NCBI RefSeq assembly: GCF_003967595.1
Contig: NZ_BIFW01000009.1
Span: 1-64,000 of the forward strand
Origin: Companilactobacillus musae
GTDB taxonomy: Bacteria; Bacillota; Bacilli; Lactobacillales; Lactobacillaceae
Direction: 5' to 3'
DNA: 64,000 nt
Made by a program: the position numbers and the translations under genes. Below the pieces are notes generated by a model. It was not told where the DNA came from. It was given only the letters and a program-made list of their open reading frames with translations, and searched no databases. Below, piece by piece: positions 17,207 through 26,849 of the stretch. The number at the start of each line of letters is the position of its first letter. Position 1 is the first letter of the stretch.

Positions 17207-17635
17207 TTAAAGCCAAGTGCTATCACTAACTTGAATCATTTTATCCTTAGAAACCTTGTAATAAGTACTGTTGTAAAAGGCATCACGGCTACCAATAGGG
17301 CAAATTGTATCTTTAGTTAGATGATGAGTTAGTTTATTGCCTTTAAGATCATATAAGCTTGCTTTAGGAACCGTTACTTCAAGACGGAAATTATTGGCAA
17401 CGGCAGTAGAAATCATGTTGCTGTCTTCTTGAGTATCATCAGTGATAACTTTTACATCTGATGCCTTGATCAATTTATCATTTGCTATACGATAATAAAA
17501 ACCAGTAGTATTTAAATTTTCATAACTTGTGGAAGCTGCTTCAATAGTTTTACTACTGATAATTGGAATGGTTGTGATACTAGCTCCAACAGCCACTAAG
17601 GATGCAAATAAAAGACTTTTTTGGATTAATTTCAT
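17207..17635 (-). CDS. small secreted SLAP-like protein (paralogue)
   Basis: This 142-residue protein has a signal peptide (MKLIQKSLLF to about IEAAS) and two SLAP-like segments. One is a partial YYRIANDKLIKASDV near residue 55; the other ends in YYKVSKDKMIQVSDS. The start is ATG 17635 after AAAGGAG. The leader peptide MKLIQK-LLF is shared with the next gene, marking duplication. No enzymatic domain is present. Both genes are small wall-associated proteins of unknown role. Confidence 0.7.
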   Translation of the reverse strand: MKLIQKSLLFASLVAVGASITTIPIISSKTIEAASTSYENLNTTGFYYRIANDKLIKASDVKVITDDTQEDSNMISTAVANNFRLEVTVPKASLYDLKGNKLTHHLTKDTICPIGSRDAFYNSTYYKVSKDKMIQVSDSTWL

Positions 17636-17780
17636 AATATTTATCTCCTTTGAGGAAACATGCATTAGTAAAAGGTGAAATTATTAGATAACTGAATATT
17701 TATTAATATCTTGTTATCAAAAATTATAATAGACGATTTAATTTTAAAATTGTTATCAAAAGTGTAGCCATTCTGTACAT

Positions 17781-17832
17781 AAAAATGCCCATGTAGCAAC
17801 TATCTAATGATGGTCGTTATATGGACATTTTT
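17781..17832 (-). terminator. terminator of the FPQTG surface protein gene
   Basis: AAAAATGCCCATGTA and TATATGGACATTTTT pair with a few G-U or mismatched positions around a loop of about 20 bases. It lies five bases past the stop codon on the minus strand. Confidence 0.65.
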
Positions 17833-17836
17833 GATT

Positions 17837-20419
17837 TTAGTAACTTAGTTTTTTGATCAAGTGTTTGAGAATTGCAAATAAAGCAATGAACAAACCACTG
17901 ATCATCATGAATAAGCCACTTTCATTACCGGTTTGTGGGAATGTACCTTTATTGTAACCATTGCCAGAAGCCGTTGAGTTTGATCCAGGAAGTCCAACAA
18001 CTCCGGAAGATGATCCACCACCAACATTACCAGGATTGATAGGTGGTAATACTTCATCAGGACTTGGAGCTGGTGTAATAGCGCCAGGATTTTCAGGACT
18101 AGGTACCTCTTCATCATTATTGTCATCGGTACCAGGAATCTCTGGATATACAGGTGGAACTACAGTACCAGGGTTTTCAGGTTCGCTGGGTTCTTCAGGA
18201 CCAGTAACAGGAGGTTTAGTACCAGGTTCACTAGGTTCTTCAGGACCAGTAACAGGAGGCTTAGTACCAGGGTTAGTAGGTTCTTCAGGACCAGTAACGG
18301 GAGGTTTAGTACCAGGGTTAGTAGGTTCTTCGGGTCCAGTAGTAGGAGGTTCAGTAGTACCGGGTTCTTCAGGTTCACCGGGAGCTTCAGGACCACCGGG
18401 TTCACCAGGGTTAGTAGGTGTTTCATTATTCTTGGCTGTCAAAGAATCAGTTTGACCTTCTTTAACAGTAAAGATAATAGGTGCAATGTTGATTTCATAG
18501 CCTTCAGGGGCTTTTGTTTCAACTAATGAATATGTACCAGCGGGTAGGTTTGGAATACTGATTTGACCTTTATCATCAGTAATCAAATCACTTTGAAGAA
18601 TGTTATCTTCACTGTCTAAGAGATTATAAACAGCTCCAGGTAAGAAGTTACCAGTTTTAGAATCGACCTTTGTTAAAAGAATGTTACCAGTGTTAGGTGT
18701 GACGGTTGTGGCAACATTGAATTTCTCTAATTCAACAGGGGTTGTTTGACCAGCAACAACTGTAAAGTTGATAGGAGTTTCATTCAATTCATAACCAGCA
18801 GCTGGTTGTGTTTCGACAAATGAATAGTCACCAGCAGGTAAATTATCAATGGCAATTTCACCATTACCGTCAGTAACAAGACCTTCTTGAATGACATTAC
18901 CGGCGCTATCTAATAAATTGAAGGTTGCTCCAGCAATAGTTGCTTTAGAATCTGGATCAAGTTTCTTTAAAATAACAGCACCTAATTCTGAAGTATCGGC
19001 TTGACTCAAGTTGAGATCAATAACTCCATCGTTAGGAATTGTGAAGCTAATAGGTTCAGTGTTTAGTTGATAACCGTCAGGAGCTTTTACTTCAGTTAAA
19101 GTGTAAGTTCCGTATGGCAAGTTTTTAATGGCTAAGACACCATTTTCATCAGTAGTACCATTGGAAATGATAACGTTACCCTTACTATCGACAAGCTTGT
19201 ATTCAGCGCCGGCCAATCCTTGCTTACCAGTAGCATCAGTCTTTTTAAGTGTTACAGAACCGACACTTTGTTCACCATTACCAGTACCAGAACCACCCCA
19301 AGATGTTGAGGAATCGATAGAATAATCGCCTTCACTAGAACCCATAGTAGCGTGGTTGGTCCAAGTGGTAATGCCGCTTTCACTTGTGTCAGTTACTTTA
19401 ACTCTGTAGTAAATATCGACTGCAGTTGTAACGTAGTCAGGAAAACTAATAATGACTTTGTTGCCGTCAGTTGTAACTGTAGGATTTAATTGCTGTCCAT
19501 TACTTACAAAACCATTAGGTCCGTAAGATCCACCGATAGCAGTTAAAGATCCAGGAATATATTCTTGGTTAGGCCCAAGAAAGTCGGTAATAACGACATT
19601 TTTTAAGTTGTGTTCGTTAGGATTAAAAGCAATGTTCCAAGTTAATTCATCAGGAATATTATTTTGATCGTAACCTGCAACCCAGCCGTTTTTGTTGAAC
19701 ATCCAATTTTGTCCAACATTATTATCACCAGTATTAGTACCTTTAGCAACGAGTGATAAAGTACCTGTACGGTTTGTATCAGTGCTTTCTAGAGCATCGT
19801 TGAAAGTAATAGTACCAGTTGATTCACCATTCTTGATAGTAGCAACACCGATTTCTTTACCACTACTATTGTAAATAGGGAATGATAAATCCCCAGAAGC
19901 AACAAGACCTTCAGGTAGTTGGAAGGATGACATGTCGCCAGCTTCAATGACTACTCCATCGGCGATACTCCAGTTGTAGTTAACATTAAAGTTCAACCAA
20001 GTATATAAATTATCCGATGGTTGAATAGGTTGACCATTCATATCAGTTACTTTAGCATCAGGTCCATTAACACCAGTGAGAGGGATGTCTTTTCTAACAA
20101 CTCTATCTGTTGTAGTAGTAGGTGATGTTGAGGTAGCTGTATTAGCAGTAGTGGTACTTGCTGCAGTTGAATTTGTTGTAGGAGTTTGAGCAGTTGTAGT
20201 TTGAGTAGTTGAAGGAGTAGATGCAACTGTTGCAGGACTTGTAGCGGTATTTGAGGCCGTTGTTGAAGTCGTAGTCGTCCCTGGCGGTGATTCAACTCCA
20301 GAAACAGGTGGTGAATCCGTAGCAGCACTAACTGTTAGTGCCTTGGGAAACAAAATAAATAGAAATGCTAGAAATAAACCAACGATAGATATAAAAATTA
20401 ATGGTTTTTTCATTTTCAT
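17837..20419 (-). CDS. sortase-anchored surface protein with Cna-B repeats (FPQTG)
   Basis: This 860-residue protein has a signal peptide, a Thr/Ser/Ala-rich stretch (about 40-110) and a collagen-binding-like region (about 120-390). Three Cna-B/SpaA prealbumin-like repeats follow, starting at VTLKKTDATGK, VILKKLDPDSK and ILLTKVDSKTG. After them come a Pro-rich spacer with 15-residue repeats and the anchor FPQTG, a helix and the tail KKLSY. FPQTG is a variant of LPXTG. I start at ATG 20419, nine bases after GTGGAG. It is probably an adhesin; no pilin motif or sortase gene lies in the window. Confidence 0.88.
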   Translation of the reverse strand: MKMKKPLIFISIVGLFLAFLFILFPKALTVSAATDSPPVSGVESPPGTTTTSTTASNTATSPATVASTPSTTQTTTAQTPTTNSTAASTTTANTATSTSPTTTTDRVVRKDIPLTGVNGPDAKVTDMNGQPIQPSDNLYTWLNFNVNYNWSIADGVVIEAGDMSSFQLPEGLVASGDLSFPIYNSSGKEIGVATIKNGESTGTITFNDALESTDTNRTGTLSLVAKGTNTGDNNVGQNWMFNKNGWVAGYDQNNIPDELTWNIAFNPNEHNLKNVVITDFLGPNQEYIPGSLTAIGGSYGPNGFVSNGQQLNPTVTTDGNKVIISFPDYVTTAVDIYYRVKVTDTSESGITTWTNHATMGSSEGDYSIDSSTSWGGSGTGNGEQSVGSVTLKKTDATGKQGLAGAEYKLVDSKGNVIISNGTTDENGVLAIKNLPYGTYTLTEVKAPDGYQLNTEPISFTIPNDGVIDLNLSQADTSELGAVILKKLDPDSKATIAGATFNLLDSAGNVIQEGLVTDGNGEIAIDNLPAGDYSFVETQPAAGYELNETPINFTVVAGQTTPVELEKFNVATTVTPNTGNILLTKVDSKTGNFLPGAVYNLLDSEDNILQSDLITDDKGQISIPNLPAGTYSLVETKAPEGYEINIAPIIFTVKEGQTDSLTAKNNETPTNPGEPGGPEAPGEPEEPGTTEPPTTGPEEPTNPGTKPPVTGPEEPTNPGTKPPVTGPEEPSEPGTKPPVTGPEEPSEPENPGTVVPPVYPEIPGTDDNNDEEVPSPENPGAITPAPSPDEVLPPINPGNVGGGSSSGVVGLPGSNSTASGNGYNKGTFPQTGNESGLFMMISGLFIALFAILKHLIKKLSY
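18181..18375. repeat. 45-bp tandem repeats in the FPQTG gene
   Basis: About four copies of a 45-bp unit encode the 15-residue repeat PPVTGPEEP(T/S)(N/E)PGTK. Copies differ at a few positions. Such wall-spanning repeats can vary in number between strains. Confidence 0.85.
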
Positions 20420-20630
20420 ATTGATCATCTCCACTTTAAAGAGCTTAAAAATTCAAAGTGAGTCAAACTTTTTTGAGATGTTTAATCGGCTCAAGGTGTA
20501 ACTTAGTTCTTTATATTCTAATTACGACCAGAGTATATTGCATTATAAAATTTAAGTAAATAAATTAGACCATTTATTATTTAATACTATTTTAATAGCA
20601 CTTTTAATATGTACCAATTTTCAAAAAGCA

Positions 20631-20688
20631 AACAAAAAGATCTGTTAACAATAGACAAAATATCCATCGTTAACAGATCCTTTTGTTT
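20631..20688 (-). terminator. terminator of the YhgE/Pip gene
   Basis: AACAAAAAGATCTGTTAAC and GTTAACAGATCCTTTTGTT form a nearly perfect stem of about 19 bp with a loop of about 19 bases. It lies just past the stop codon on the minus strand. Confidence 0.75.
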
Positions 20689-20693
20689 GTTAA

Positions 20694-23252
20694 TTAGGTT
20701 AGAGAGTGCTCAGTACTTTCTTTGGTAAAATCAATTTTTTTGATATGAGTTTTTCTTCTAATAAAGAAGAGAATACTCATAACGGAGAATATTAATGTAA
20801 TTACTAATAGGATTATCATCTGAGGTATAGCCGAATCACCAATCATTAGAGTTTGTCTGAGCCCGCTGACGGTGTAAGTCATTGGTAACCAGGGATGAAT
20901 AGCGTTAAAGAAGCCATTAGATAATTGAATAGGATAAGTCCCAGCAGAGCCTCCTAGTTGAAATACTAAAAGTATCATACTCAAGAAAGAACCAACTTTT
21001 CCTAAAACTAGATTTAACCAGTAAACAATCGACATGAAGGTTAAACCGGTTAGAATCAACATGATAAATGTAGCAAAGGTTTGAACTGGTTTAAGTCCAT
21101 CAATGCCACATAGTAGAGCAAAGACGGCTAAACTTTCTCCTAAAACAAAAGTACCAGTAACGGTTGATTTGCTAGCCCACCAAGCAACACCAGTGTGAGG
21201 ATATTTTCTAGGAGTATAAATATCAAACATTAAGTTAAAAGCAAGTGCACCGACAAATAGAGAAACAGACAGCATGTAAGGCGCCATACCGGTTCCATTA
21301 TTTGGAGCAGTGTCGCGTTCTTTGTGTTTAGTTGTAGTAGGCTTTGCGATTTGATCGTAAGTTAGATTAGTAGCTTTAATATTGGATTTTTTAGCACCGG
21401 CGGATAACTTTTTGGTTAAAGTATTGTTGCCAGAAGTAATTTGATTGATACCAGAATCCATATCGTTGGAACCTTGTGCTAGTGCTTGAGAACCATTAGT
21501 GATTTTGTCGGCGCCAATGGCTAATTGACTAGCTCCAGAAGTTAAGTTTGAGCCATTATTAACTAGTTGGGAAATACCTGAATTAAGACTTTGAGCATCT
21601 GTTGCTAGTTGATTAATACCACCAGTTAAAGTTGGCATTTGTGAATTCATGGAATTTATTCCCGAATTTAAACTGGCGGCACCATTTGTAAGAGTACTGT
21701 TAGTTAGTTGATTAGTACCGACATTCAATTGATTAATACCTTGGGCTAGTTTACTTGTATTCTCATTAACTTGGTTAATACCCGTGGTTAATTGATTCAT
21801 TCCGTTATTAACTGTACCTAGTTTTGTGGTTAGTTGTTGGGAACCAGCAGCTAATTGTGAAATAACTGTGGATAAATTATTTTGAGAGGTTGCTAAAGAG
21901 TTTTGCAAGGCATCAATTTGACTAGCACCCTGTGTTTGAACAGTTAGTAAATTATTTAAATCAGTAGCCAAAGCATTAGTGATTTTATCCAGGTTGTCGT
22001 TATTGGAATTACTGAGAGTATTTAGAATGGCATTTTTTTGATTGTCGGTTAGACCTTGTTGATCGGCAACTTGAGATATTTGATTGTAAGTATCCTTGTT
22101 GTGAGCATTTTGTTCAGAAATAGCTTGTTGCAAATTTACCAAATCAGTTTTGATGGAATCAGCTTGAGTAGAATTATTGTCACTTAATTGATTTTTAAGA
22201 TCATTAAGTGATTTGCTTAATTGACTAGTATTGCCATTCAAACTAGAACTGACATTTTGAAGATTAGTAGTTAATTCTTGACTGGCATTTTGTAATTGAA
22301 AAAGTCCAGAATTCAAATTATTGGAACTATTTGATAACTGTGAAGTACCACTACTTAAGGTACTAGCACCAGAATTTAATGATCCTGTGGCGGAATCAAG
22401 ATTAGAAACACCGGTAGTGTAATTTTTAATACCAGTATTCAAATTATTACTACCAGTTGCTAATTGATCGACACCTGATGAGAGAATATTAGACTTTGAA
22501 TTTAACTGTTGCATTCCAGTAGTAAGGCTATTAGAACCCTTTGCTGCCTGATCGACACCTGAAATATATTTATTCAAACCTTGATTTAATGTTTGAGCGC
22601 CGTTTGAAAAAGTTAAAGTGCTATCGGTTAGGGTATTTAAAGCTCTAGTTATTTGTTGATTAGCACTTTCAATTTTGGCACCACCATTAGCAAGTTTTTC
22701 ACTGCCTTTGGCGGCTGAGTCCATACCTTGAGAAACTTGTTTAATGGCATTAAACATCGTTTTAGAGTAAGTCTTGGTAATTTGATTGGAAACTGACTGT
22801 GCCGCTTGTTTAGCAGCTGAAGCTGTCATTTTAGAAGCTGTGAAATTATGGCCAGCACTAGTTTCGTAATTTAAAATCATTTTCTTAGGTTTTTTATTGA
22901 GTAAAGTTGTAGCATTTTTGGAGAAATTTTTGGGAATGGTAATTATCATATAATATTTACCATTCTTTAATCCTTGATCAGCTGAATTGGAATTTTGGAG
23001 TTGAAAATCCATTGCTTTAGATTTTTTCAAATTCTTACTTAAATCTTTACCAATGCTAAGGCTACTACCATGGTACTTAACAGTTTGGTCGTGGTTTACG
23101 ACTGCAACTGGTAAATACTTGAGCTCGCCATAAGGATCCCACATTGACTTGAGAAAAGTTACGGAATAGATTGATGGAATAAAAATCATGACAGCGAAGA
23201 CAATTATGATCAATTTATGTTTAAGCAGATATTTCCATTCTTCTTTAATCAT
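20694..23252 (-). CDS. YhgE/Pip family membrane protein
   Basis: This 852-residue protein has an N-terminal helix (about 13-33), then a very long extracytoplasmic region (about 40-640). That region is rich in Asn/Ser/Gly and has many heptad-like repeats of the LxxGxxxLxxG type, likely coiled coil. Five to six C-terminal helices follow with an ABC-2-like fold. This matches the YhgE/Pip family, first known as a phage receptor in Lactococcus and related to type VII secretion components. AAAGGGG precedes the ATG. It diverges from a TetR regulator that probably controls it. The function in this host is not known. Confidence 0.85.
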   Translation of the reverse strand: MIKEEWKYLLKHKLIIIVFAVMIFIPSIYSVTFLKSMWDPYGELKYLPVAVVNHDQTVKYHGSSLSIGKDLSKNLKKSKAMDFQLQNSNSADQGLKNGKYYMIITIPKNFSKNATTLLNKKPKKMILNYETSAGHNFTASKMTASAAKQAAQSVSNQITKTYSKTMFNAIKQVSQGMDSAAKGSEKLANGGAKIESANQQITRALNTLTDSTLTFSNGAQTLNQGLNKYISGVDQAAKGSNSLTTGMQQLNSKSNILSSGVDQLATGSNNLNTGIKNYTTGVSNLDSATGSLNSGASTLSSGTSQLSNSSNNLNSGLFQLQNASQELTTNLQNVSSSLNGNTSQLSKSLNDLKNQLSDNNSTQADSIKTDLVNLQQAISEQNAHNKDTYNQISQVADQQGLTDNQKNAILNTLSNSNNDNLDKITNALATDLNNLLTVQTQGASQIDALQNSLATSQNNLSTVISQLAAGSQQLTTKLGTVNNGMNQLTTGINQVNENTSKLAQGINQLNVGTNQLTNSTLTNGAASLNSGINSMNSQMPTLTGGINQLATDAQSLNSGISQLVNNGSNLTSGASQLAIGADKITNGSQALAQGSNDMDSGINQITSGNNTLTKKLSAGAKKSNIKATNLTYDQIAKPTTTKHKERDTAPNNGTGMAPYMLSVSLFVGALAFNLMFDIYTPRKYPHTGVAWWASKSTVTGTFVLGESLAVFALLCGIDGLKPVQTFATFIMLILTGLTFMSIVYWLNLVLGKVGSFLSMILLVFQLGGSAGTYPIQLSNGFFNAIHPWLPMTYTVSGLRQTLMIGDSAIPQMIILLVITLIFSVMSILFFIRRKTHIKKIDFTKESTEHSLT

Positions 23253-23306
23253 CGTTTTGCCCCTTTGTAAAATATGTTATAGTTGCGTTGATAAATAATA
23301 CTCAAC

Positions 23307-23346
23307 TGTGGCTTAAATAATAACTCTAAATTATTTAAAAACCACA
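23307..23346. promoter_or_regulatory. imperfect palindrome, likely TetR operator
   Basis: TGTGG-C-TTAAATAAT and AATTATTTAA-(AA)-ACCACA face each other around a short centre between the YhgE/Pip and TetR starts. It is the only large inverted repeat in this intergenic region, so it is a good candidate operator for the TetR protein. Confidence 0.45.
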
Positions 23347-23403
23347 ACATAAATACACAATATGTGTAATATCTTTCAAGAAAATAATAGAAAAGAGAAA
23401 ATA

Positions 23404-23994
23404 ATGAAAAAAGTTGATCTACGTGTTCAAAAGACGAATCAAGCTTTAAAGCTGGCCTTTAGGGAATTAGCACGTACAAATAGTTATCGTAATATCACGG
23501 TTAAAGCTTTGACTGAGGCAGCACATATTAATCGCAAGACATTTTATCTACATTATGATTCGATTGAAGATTTTTCTAATACAATTGTTGACGAAATTGC
23601 GGAGCAATTATTAAGCATTATTACCGATAAACCTTTAAGTGAAAGTTTGTCTGAACCAGGATATGTCTTTGATAAAATCTTTGATTTTTTTCAACAATCT
23701 AGGGATTTTTATACTTTTATGATGACTTCAATTGATTACAGTTTCTTATCTCGAAAGGTAGAAGCTAAGGTGGCTCAAGGCTTTGCTAGTGCGTTATATG
23801 CTGATTTTGATATTTCTAAAATGGATGCGTTTATCTGTGCTAGTTTTTTGATTAGAAATACTTTGATGCTTTTTCGAATTTATAATGGTGATCAAGTCAA
23901 TTTGGATAAAGGTGAATTCAGAGATCGTTTGATTAGATTGAATTCTAGTGGATTGAGTTCATTCATTGATGTTAAGAGAAACCTTCGTAAATAA
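23404..23994 (+). CDS. TetR/AcrR family regulator
   Basis: This 196-residue protein has an N-terminal TetR helix-turn-helix (about residues 8-55, FRELARTNSYRNITVKALTEAAHINRKTFYLHY split by the recognition helix). A C-terminal ligand domain follows with HTH-linked TetR_C-type helices. I chose ATG 23404 (MKKVDLRV) with a weak AAAAGAG; the ATG at 23362 has no ribosome site. It is divergent to the YhgE/Pip gene with a palindrome between them, so repression of that gene is the simplest reading. The ligand is unknown. Confidence 0.8.
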   Translation: MKKVDLRVQKTNQALKLAFRELARTNSYRNITVKALTEAAHINRKTFYLHYDSIEDFSNTIVDEIAEQLLSIITDKPLSESLSEPGYVFDKIFDFFQQSRDFYTFMMTSIDYSFLSRKVEAKVAQGFASALYADFDISKMDAFICASFLIRNTLMLFRIYNGDQVNLDKGEFRDRLIRLNSSGLSSFIDVKRNLRK

Positions 23995-24023
23995 ATTTTC
24001 AGAGAGTAAATACAAAACGTAAA

Positions 24024-24083
24024 AAAAGCGCTATCATTGTATTAGTTATTATATTGGAAACGCTTTTAAGACTGATCTCAGTC
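24024..24083 (+). terminator. hairpins between the tetR-type gene and rpoN
   Basis: AAAAGCG (24024-24030) and CGCTTTT (24061-24067) can pair across a 30-base loop as a weak terminator. Just after it, GACTGA-TC-TCAGTC (24070-24083) is a perfect short palindrome upstream of rpoN that could be an operator or RNA hairpin. Confidence 0.35.
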
Positions 24084-24125
24084 TAAAAGTTCTAATTTAT
24101 TAATTAATAGAGGGGAGGGAACCTG

Positions 24126-25406
24126 ATGGAACTTAAACAGAATTTAAACCAAAAACAAGTTCAAGGGTTGTCTTTAACGCAAGGAATGCGGCAATCAATT
24201 TTAATTTTGCAATCGGATGCTATTGATTTAGCAGATTATTTAAGTGAACAGAGTTTGGAAAATCCCTTATTTGATGTCCATGTTAATTTAGATATGCCAT
24301 TTATAGATAGTGAGGGTGGCAAATCTTATCAAATTAAGGATGAACAACAATCACTTTTTGAATATTTACTTGATCAAGTTCAATTGACAATGCGGAAAAC
24401 ACCATTACGTGATTTGGTTATTTATTTAATTGAGCAATTAGATCCAAATGGGTATTTGACTATGTCAGATGAGGAAATTTATTCTGAATTGCCTGATATA
24501 ACTCCAATAATGTTGCTTGATGCTAAGACCTTATTACATCAATTAGATCCTCCAGGGATTGGAGCTCGTGATTTACAAGAGTGTTTATACCTTCAAGCTG
24601 AAGCTGATAATGCTAATAAAGCTATTATGTCAATGTTGAGCGATAACTTTGAGTTATTTACTAGACATGAATGGAAGAAACTCAAACGTGCTTTAAAATT
24701 ATCAAACGCCCAATTACAAGAAGATGTTGATTTTATTCAATCTTTGTCAGCTAATCCAGGTCAGCGTTATACTTCACAAAATGAGCAGTATGTTGTGCCT
24801 GAATTGCAAGTGAAGAAAAATAAGGATAAGTTGACACTTTCAATTACAAAGTATGGTCAACCACAATTGATTTTTGCGGAAGAAACTTATGATCGTTTGT
24901 CTAAATCAACTGATGCTGAGGTTGAAAAGTATATTCGTGACAAATACAGTCAATACAAGACTTTGGAGTATAACTTGCAACGTAGGGTTGAAACTATTTC
25001 AATCATTGGTAGATGCATCGTAAAAGCACAATACAAGTTCTTTATGCAAGAGAGTCAGGCCTTGGAGCCTTTATTGATTCGGGATGTTGCTCAGAAGCTG
25101 CAGATGAGTGAGTCTACTGTTAGTCGGACTATCAATGGCAAATATATTCAGACTGATTTTGGAATTTTTGAGTTAAAGAACTTCTTCTCCCGTCGTAGTA
25201 AGGTAACTGTTGGTGAAGAACAATCAGTTGATCAGGTTAAAGTGAAAATTAAACATATTTTGAATAACGAAGATAAAAAGAAACCACTTAGTGATCAAAA
25301 GATTTCTGAAATGTTGGTTGAAGATGGTTTACAAATTGCTAGGAGAACAGTTGCTAAGTATCGTGAACAATTAGGATTCCCAGCTACAAGTCGTCGAAGA
25401 ATCTAA
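24126..25406 (+). CDS. rpoN: RNA polymerase sigma-54 factor
   Basis: This 426-residue sigma factor directs transcription from -24/-12 promoters with AAA+ activators. Region I is Gln/Leu-rich (LNQKQVQGLSLTQGMRQSILIL). The core-binding domain spans about 70-250, a helix-turn-helix is near 310-345 (ISEMLVEDG-type follow later), and the C-terminal RpoN box ARRTVAKYREQLGFP is complete. GGGGAGGG precedes the ATG by about 6 bases. In lactobacilli sigma-54 usually drives mannose-type PTS operons through a LevR-type activator. No such operon or convincing -24/-12 site lies in this window. Confidence 0.93.
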   Translation: MELKQNLNQKQVQGLSLTQGMRQSILILQSDAIDLADYLSEQSLENPLFDVHVNLDMPFIDSEGGKSYQIKDEQQSLFEYLLDQVQLTMRKTPLRDLVIYLIEQLDPNGYLTMSDEEIYSELPDITPIMLLDAKTLLHQLDPPGIGARDLQECLYLQAEADNANKAIMSMLSDNFELFTRHEWKKLKRALKLSNAQLQEDVDFIQSLSANPGQRYTSQNEQYVVPELQVKKNKDKLTLSITKYGQPQLIFAEETYDRLSKSTDAEVEKYIRDKYSQYKTLEYNLQRRVETISIIGRCIVKAQYKFFMQESQALEPLLIRDVAQKLQMSESTVSRTINGKYIQTDFGIFELKNFFSRRSKVTVGEEQSVDQVKVKIKHILNNEDKKKPLSDQKISEMLVEDGLQIARRTVAKYREQLGFPATSRRRI

Positions 25407-25408
25407 TG

Positions 25409-25446
25409 AAAAAGAGCAATATCCTTAATAGATACTGCTCTTTTTT
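25409..25446 (+). terminator. terminator of rpoN
   Basis: AAAAGAGCA and TGCTCTTTT pair with an inner TATC/GATA, followed by a T run. Confidence 0.8.
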
Positions 25447-25520
25447 ATATACAAATTTTAATAATCTTCTTTTTGGCATGAAATATTTGTATAATATATT
25501 AACTAAAGGGGATTACGCAA

Positions 25521-26453
25521 ATGAATATAGGACAACTGATTAATCAAATTGTTTTGATGTTTTGTTTAATGTTAGTGGGAGTTTTGATAAATAAATTAAA
25601 GTTTATGCATGGACAGACATCTAGCGACTTAACAAATGTCTTGTTGTACATTGTTTCGCCGTGCTTAATTATTAATGCTTTTGAACAACCGTATTCAGGC
25701 AGTCGAATCAAACAATTTTTATTGGCAGTTGCCGGAGTATTTGTACTTTATATTATTGAGATCATTATAGCAAAATTATTTTTTGGACATTTAAAAAATC
25801 AAAATCTTCGACGGATAGCCCAGTATGGCAGTATTTATTCTAATGCCGGCTTCATGGGAATACCTCTAATTAGCGCTTTGTTTGGATCACAAGGAGTGTT
25901 CTATGCGGTTGTCTCTTTGGCGGCCTTTAATATATTCAGTTGGACCCAAGGGGTAGCTTTATTTCGTGATAACAATAGTGGAACAGTGGAAAAAGCTGAT
26001 TGGCGTCAAGTGTTATTGAATCCTAATATCGTCGCAATATTTTTAGGTATCATTCTTTTTGTCTGTTCTGTAAAAATACCAAGTATTCCCAATCAAATTA
26101 TTAAATATGTTGGATCAGTCAATACTCCTCTATCTATGATTGTTATTGGAAATAGTTTGGCTAATATCAAATTCAGTCGTGAAATGTTAAATAAAGAAAT
26201 TGGATTCACTATTTTATTACGGAATTTAATTTTTCCTATTATTGGAATATTTATTTTGAAATTGATAGGAGTCAGTGGAATAGCCTTTTATACCACAATT
26301 GTGATGGCAGCCTGTCCAGTTGCAGGATTGGTCGTCTTATTTACATTGCAAGTAGATGGGGACGCAGCACCGGCCATTTCCTTGATGAGCTTATCAACTA
26401 TTTTGAGTTTGATTACTATCCCTGTAGTTTTTGCATTAGGTAGTATTCTTTAA
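25521..26453 (+). CDS. AEC family transporter
   Basis: This 310-residue membrane protein has about ten helices in two inverted five-helix halves, as in the auxin efflux carrier (AEC) family. Conserved segments are YSNAGFMGIPLI and the C-terminal MAACPVAGLVVLF. In lactic acid bacteria, members such as MleP export or exchange organic acids (malate/lactate); others move amino acids. AAAGGGG lies nine bases before the ATG. It converges on the ArsR-type gene with only four bases between stops. The substrate is unknown. Confidence 0.82.
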   Translation: MNIGQLINQIVLMFCLMLVGVLINKLKFMHGQTSSDLTNVLLYIVSPCLIINAFEQPYSGSRIKQFLLAVAGVFVLYIIEIIIAKLFFGHLKNQNLRRIAQYGSIYSNAGFMGIPLISALFGSQGVFYAVVSLAAFNIFSWTQGVALFRDNNSGTVEKADWRQVLLNPNIVAIFLGIILFVCSVKIPSIPNQIIKYVGSVNTPLSMIVIGNSLANIKFSREMLNKEIGFTILLRNLIFPIIGIFILKLIGVSGIAFYTTIVMAACPVAGLVVLFTLQVDGDAAPAISLMSLSTILSLITIPVVFALGSIL

Positions 26454-26457
26454 TAAT

Positions 26458-26793
26458 TTATTCGCCGTGTTTTTTACCTCTAATAACATGATCGGCATGC
26501 TCAAGCATTTCATTGATAACATCGAGAATATGGGGGTCATCAAGTTGATAATAGTTAAATTTGCCCTCCTTTTGAGAACTGACCAGTTGATGTTTTTTGA
26601 GAATAGATAATTGGTGAGAAACAACGGACTGCTCAATGTCTAGCATTTGTCCAATTTCATTAACACTGAGAGTATTGTTTTCCAAAAGTTTTAACATTTG
26701 AAGTCGATTAGGATTACTTAGTAATTTAAAGATGCGTTCAGATTCAATTAATTGTTTGGAATTGATTAACTGATTGGCAGTCTGCTTGTTCAT
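26458..26793 (-). CDS. CzrA-like ArsR/SmtB metal-sensing repressor
   Basis: This 111-residue winged-helix repressor of the ArsR/SmtB family carries the alpha-5 metal site of CzrA/SmtB: Asp86-x-His88-x10-His99-x2-His102. The spacing matches CzrA exactly, which senses Zn(II)/Co(II). It lacks the N-terminal and alpha-3 cysteines of CadC/ArsR types, so Cd/Pb-thiolate sensing is unlikely. The recognition helix lies in [12 protein letters not shown]. It is co-oriented 56 bp after the CadD-like gene, whose promoter region contains a palindromic site (27425-27448). It probably represses the CadD-like exporter and is released by Zn or Co. Confidence 0.82.
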   Translation of the reverse strand: MNKQTANQLINSKQLIESERIFKLLSNPNRLQMLKLLENNTLSVNEIGQMLDIEQSVVSHQLSILKKHQLVSSQKEGKFNYYQLDDPHILDVINEMLEHADHVIRGKKHGE

Positions 26794-26849
26794 GATTATC
26801 TGATCCTTTTTAGTAAATTTCTACTATATTATAGCATCGGTTTTTGAAT

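Noticed and set aside
18160-18455. Long open frames antisense to the Pro-rich repeats of the FPQTG gene
   Set aside because: They are compositional shadows of the 45-bp repeats and lack ribosome sites or recognisable domains.
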